Below, piece by piece: positions 62,156-64,000 of a DNA stretch of 64,000 nucleotides. The stretch is from Cerrena zonata (taxonomy: Eukaryota > Basidiomycota > Agaricomycetes > Polyporales > Cerrenaceae): contig JASBNA010000109.1 in assembly GCA_038087015.1 (NCBI GenBank), positions 16,709 to 80,708 on the forward strand, written 5' to 3'. The translations under genes and the position numbers were made by a program. The stretch's first letter is position 1. Each line of letters begins with the position of its first letter. Under the pieces are notes generated by a model. The model saw only the letters and a list, made by a program, of their open reading frames with translations. It ran no database searches and was not told where the DNA came from.

Positions 62156-63620
62156 TCGACTGGGAGGATTAGTAGCACAGATATGTTCGTTATTTGTTAT
62201 GTTCTATTGAATTGATGTCATAATAAAACGGTAAGTTTAATGGTAGGGCTCGAGCCCGAGCAACAGTGATAGGATTGACTAAGAGGGCCGAGCGCCTGTG
62301 CCATGCGTCTAATAGCACATCAAATTCGGCAAATGCCGTTTGAATATCATCGCTACGCCGAGTCCGAATTCTGCCGCTCAGAGATACAAAATGACCTTCA
62401 TCATCCTAAACACCAAGCCAAGTTCAATCATTCACCCAAATATTTACTCATACTCAGACGCAGCTTCTGACGGAAGTACACAGCTCTAATTACCAAAATA
62501 TCTGACCTGTAGATTATTGGATTTTCCTAGTGTATCCATGAGTACTCGATAGGTGAGTACACCAGAGAGCAGCGCAAACCGGACGGAGAGCTCTCAACTT
62601 TGGAGCACCACATGGTGCTCATTCATGACTAATCACATAATTTGGTATGGCGGCCATAAAACGTATGTATTGACCACGATCTTATTTCAAAAACATGTAA
62701 ACCTTGATATATGTTGCTGCTCTGGTATCCTTTGTCATAGCTATAATATAGGATTTACTCAGACCTTTGCCCACAGGCTACAATGTCAGCAGCTGGAAGT
62801 CTCCTCGCAACTGGTGAAATTTTGTTCTTTATAATAACTAACTGGATGCCTTTCCGTAGACATTTAGAACGTGTTCTAAATCATAATGTGGTAGAAAACG
62901 CCCTGAGACGCTGGTAGGCCGATGTGCCGCTGAGCGGTACCGTTGAATCGGATTTGAGAGGCTCGTTGTAAACTTTGAATCTAGGAGGGGGGGTACCCCC
63001 CCTCTTCTAGATGTAAACTCGGTTGTAAACTCGATTTTCAAAGTCCGAGATCCGATCTGACTGACCACTTCGACGCGCGTTGCTTGTGCAATGTGAATCC
63101 TCCGCTTTCTACTCGATTCTTGACTCAACTCTCAACTCCCGAGCTCAATCCTCATCGACGTCTACCAGGATTCCTTGTATGCTCGGCCGCCTGGCGCTCT
63201 CTGACACATCCAATGGCCCATTCACCACATCCCGATCGTTTCAAATGGTACCATGGCAGCTACTCAACTTGGACTGGACTTAACTCCCTTGTTGTCAAGG
63301 TGTTGAGCTGCGCCTCACCTGCGAGATGTTTCACCATAGGTAAGTGTCTTGCTATACCATGTTGGGGTGAAAGCAACCTCCATGTAGGGGTTTTCCGTCT
63401 TACATTCTCATAAAATTTCAGGCAGTTCTCATATCGCTCGTACTTAATGCAGGAACATTTGTGGCCATTGGCGTAGACAATGTGGTCTAAACCATGAATG
63501 GGGACGGAGAGGACAATAGCTCAGGAAGCGTGAGTAACACATAACCTCTATAAAGAGACGTTCTGTTCGACTTACCAGTTTCGACACCCCTCTTCTAAAT
63601 CTCACAGTTCTTTCCTCGCA
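62156..63620. other. Divergent promoter region with palindrome
   Basis: 1.46 kb between divergent genes, with no gene seen. It contains a perfect G/C palindrome inside a larger imperfect foldback (separate entry) and repeats of TTGTAAACT near 62965-63035. Confidence 0.45.
62985..63004. repeat. Perfect 20-bp palindrome GAGGGGGGGTACCCCCCCTC
   Basis: Seven G then TA then seven C, closed by GA/TC. Flanking TCTAG sequences extend an imperfect foldback, and ATCGGAT-type words about 40-50 bp out on each side also pair. Possibly the centre of a small MITE. Confidence 0.7.
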
Positions 63621-64000
63621 ATGCAAACTCCTGCCAACACCTCCAATCACACTGCCTGGGCAAATGCTGGGGCTCATCCTGTTCCCAATGGACAGTGGGT
63701 CTATGCTGAGGCATCTCGTACGCCTCATGGAACGGTGAGCCAACCTTTCCACCGCTTGTATATTTCTGTATTCATTTGTTTAGCCCGTACCACTGGCCAC
63801 TGCTACTGGAGAGACAGGTGCTAGTTGTGCTCCGATCCCAGTAAGCAAATCAATATATACATTGTTTGAACTTCAACTGACTTAAACAGACTTACACCCA
63901 TCCTCCAGTCGCTTTCTATCAGAACCTCCCAGCTCCGGTATGTACTCATCTACCACTGTTTCCCTTCCTCCGTCTCAAGCTAATGCTTACATACATTAGC
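63621..64000 (+). CDS. Pro/Ala-rich protein, 5' part only
   Basis: Start of a gene that runs off the window. ATG 63621 (MQTPANTSNHTAWANAGAHP). Exons 63621-63734, 63784-63840 and 63890-63937, with introns of 49-62 nt; the next exon begins at the last base after ACATTAG. The encoded 73 residues are polar, rich in Pro, Ala, Thr and Asn (VPNGQWVYAEASRTP, TYTHPPVAFYQNLPAP). The repeated short exons that each end in a Pro-containing motif suggest a disordered N-terminus of a larger protein, possibly a regulator. The family cannot be told from this part. Confidence 0.7.

Overview
The window is eukaryotic and almost certainly from an agaricomycete (basidiomycete) fungus. Genes are dense and on both strands. 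They are cut by many 36-70 nt introns with GTRNGT donors, CTRAY branch points and YAG acceptors, and some exons are only 6-18 nt. The gene families are typical of Agaricomycetes: DUF6534-type seven-helix proteins, HET-domain proteins, secreted SGNH and FAD (DAO-type) enzymes, BSC6-like MFS transporters and lineage-specific orphans. There are no prokaryotic features. I assembled gene models by hand from splice signals and reading-frame continuity. For most models the joined exons add up to a whole number of codons ending in a stop.

Layout. 0.3-2.3 kb: orphan gene with an in-frame TAG. 3.9-5.9 kb: DUF6534 membrane protein. 6.5-9.1 kb: large orphan with an in-frame TAG or a 27-nt intron. 9.4-10.9 kb (-): polytopic membrane protein. 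12.2-13.7 kb: conserved orphan with a TATA box. 14.0-15.4 kb (-): secreted SGNH hydrolase. 16.1-17.2 kb (-): small membrane protein. 17.4-18.2 kb: non-autonomous DNA transposon with 88-bp inverted repeats, an exact 8-bp target duplication and a telomere-like G-rich interior. 18.4-20.5 kb: TPR/J-domain co-chaperone. 22.1 kb: tRNA-Phe(GAA) with an intron. 23.3-25.5 kb: O-methyltransferase with 13 exons. 25.8-27.7 kb (-): a second DUF6534 gene split into 18 exons. 29.9-30.8 kb: low-complexity protein.

31.7-33.8 kb (-): tandem orphan pair. 34.1-36.9 kb (-): HET-domain gene beside a HET pseudogene. 37.5-41.6 kb (-): tandem pair of secreted FAD oxidoreductases. 43.7-46.5 kb: large membrane-anchored protein, perhaps Inp2/vezatin-like. 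47.7-49.5 kb: class III aminotransferase. 49.6-51.5 and 55.1-57.0 kb (-): paralogous MFS transporters flanking an F-box-like gene. 57.7-62.2 kb (-): NTO1/BRPF-type chromatin reader (EPL1-like, PHD, extended PHD, bromodomain, PWWP) with an apparent frameshift in the bromodomain. 63.6 kb to the end: 5' part of a proline-rich gene.

The genes do not form an obvious pathway. Local duplication dominates: HET, FAD oxidoreductase, the 195-aa orphans, MFS and DUF6534 all occur twice. Some copies or neighbours are decaying, with in-frame stops at 1913, 8025 and 36525 and a frameshift near 60.13 kb. The best candidate for something undescribed is the mobile element at 17.4-18.2 kb.
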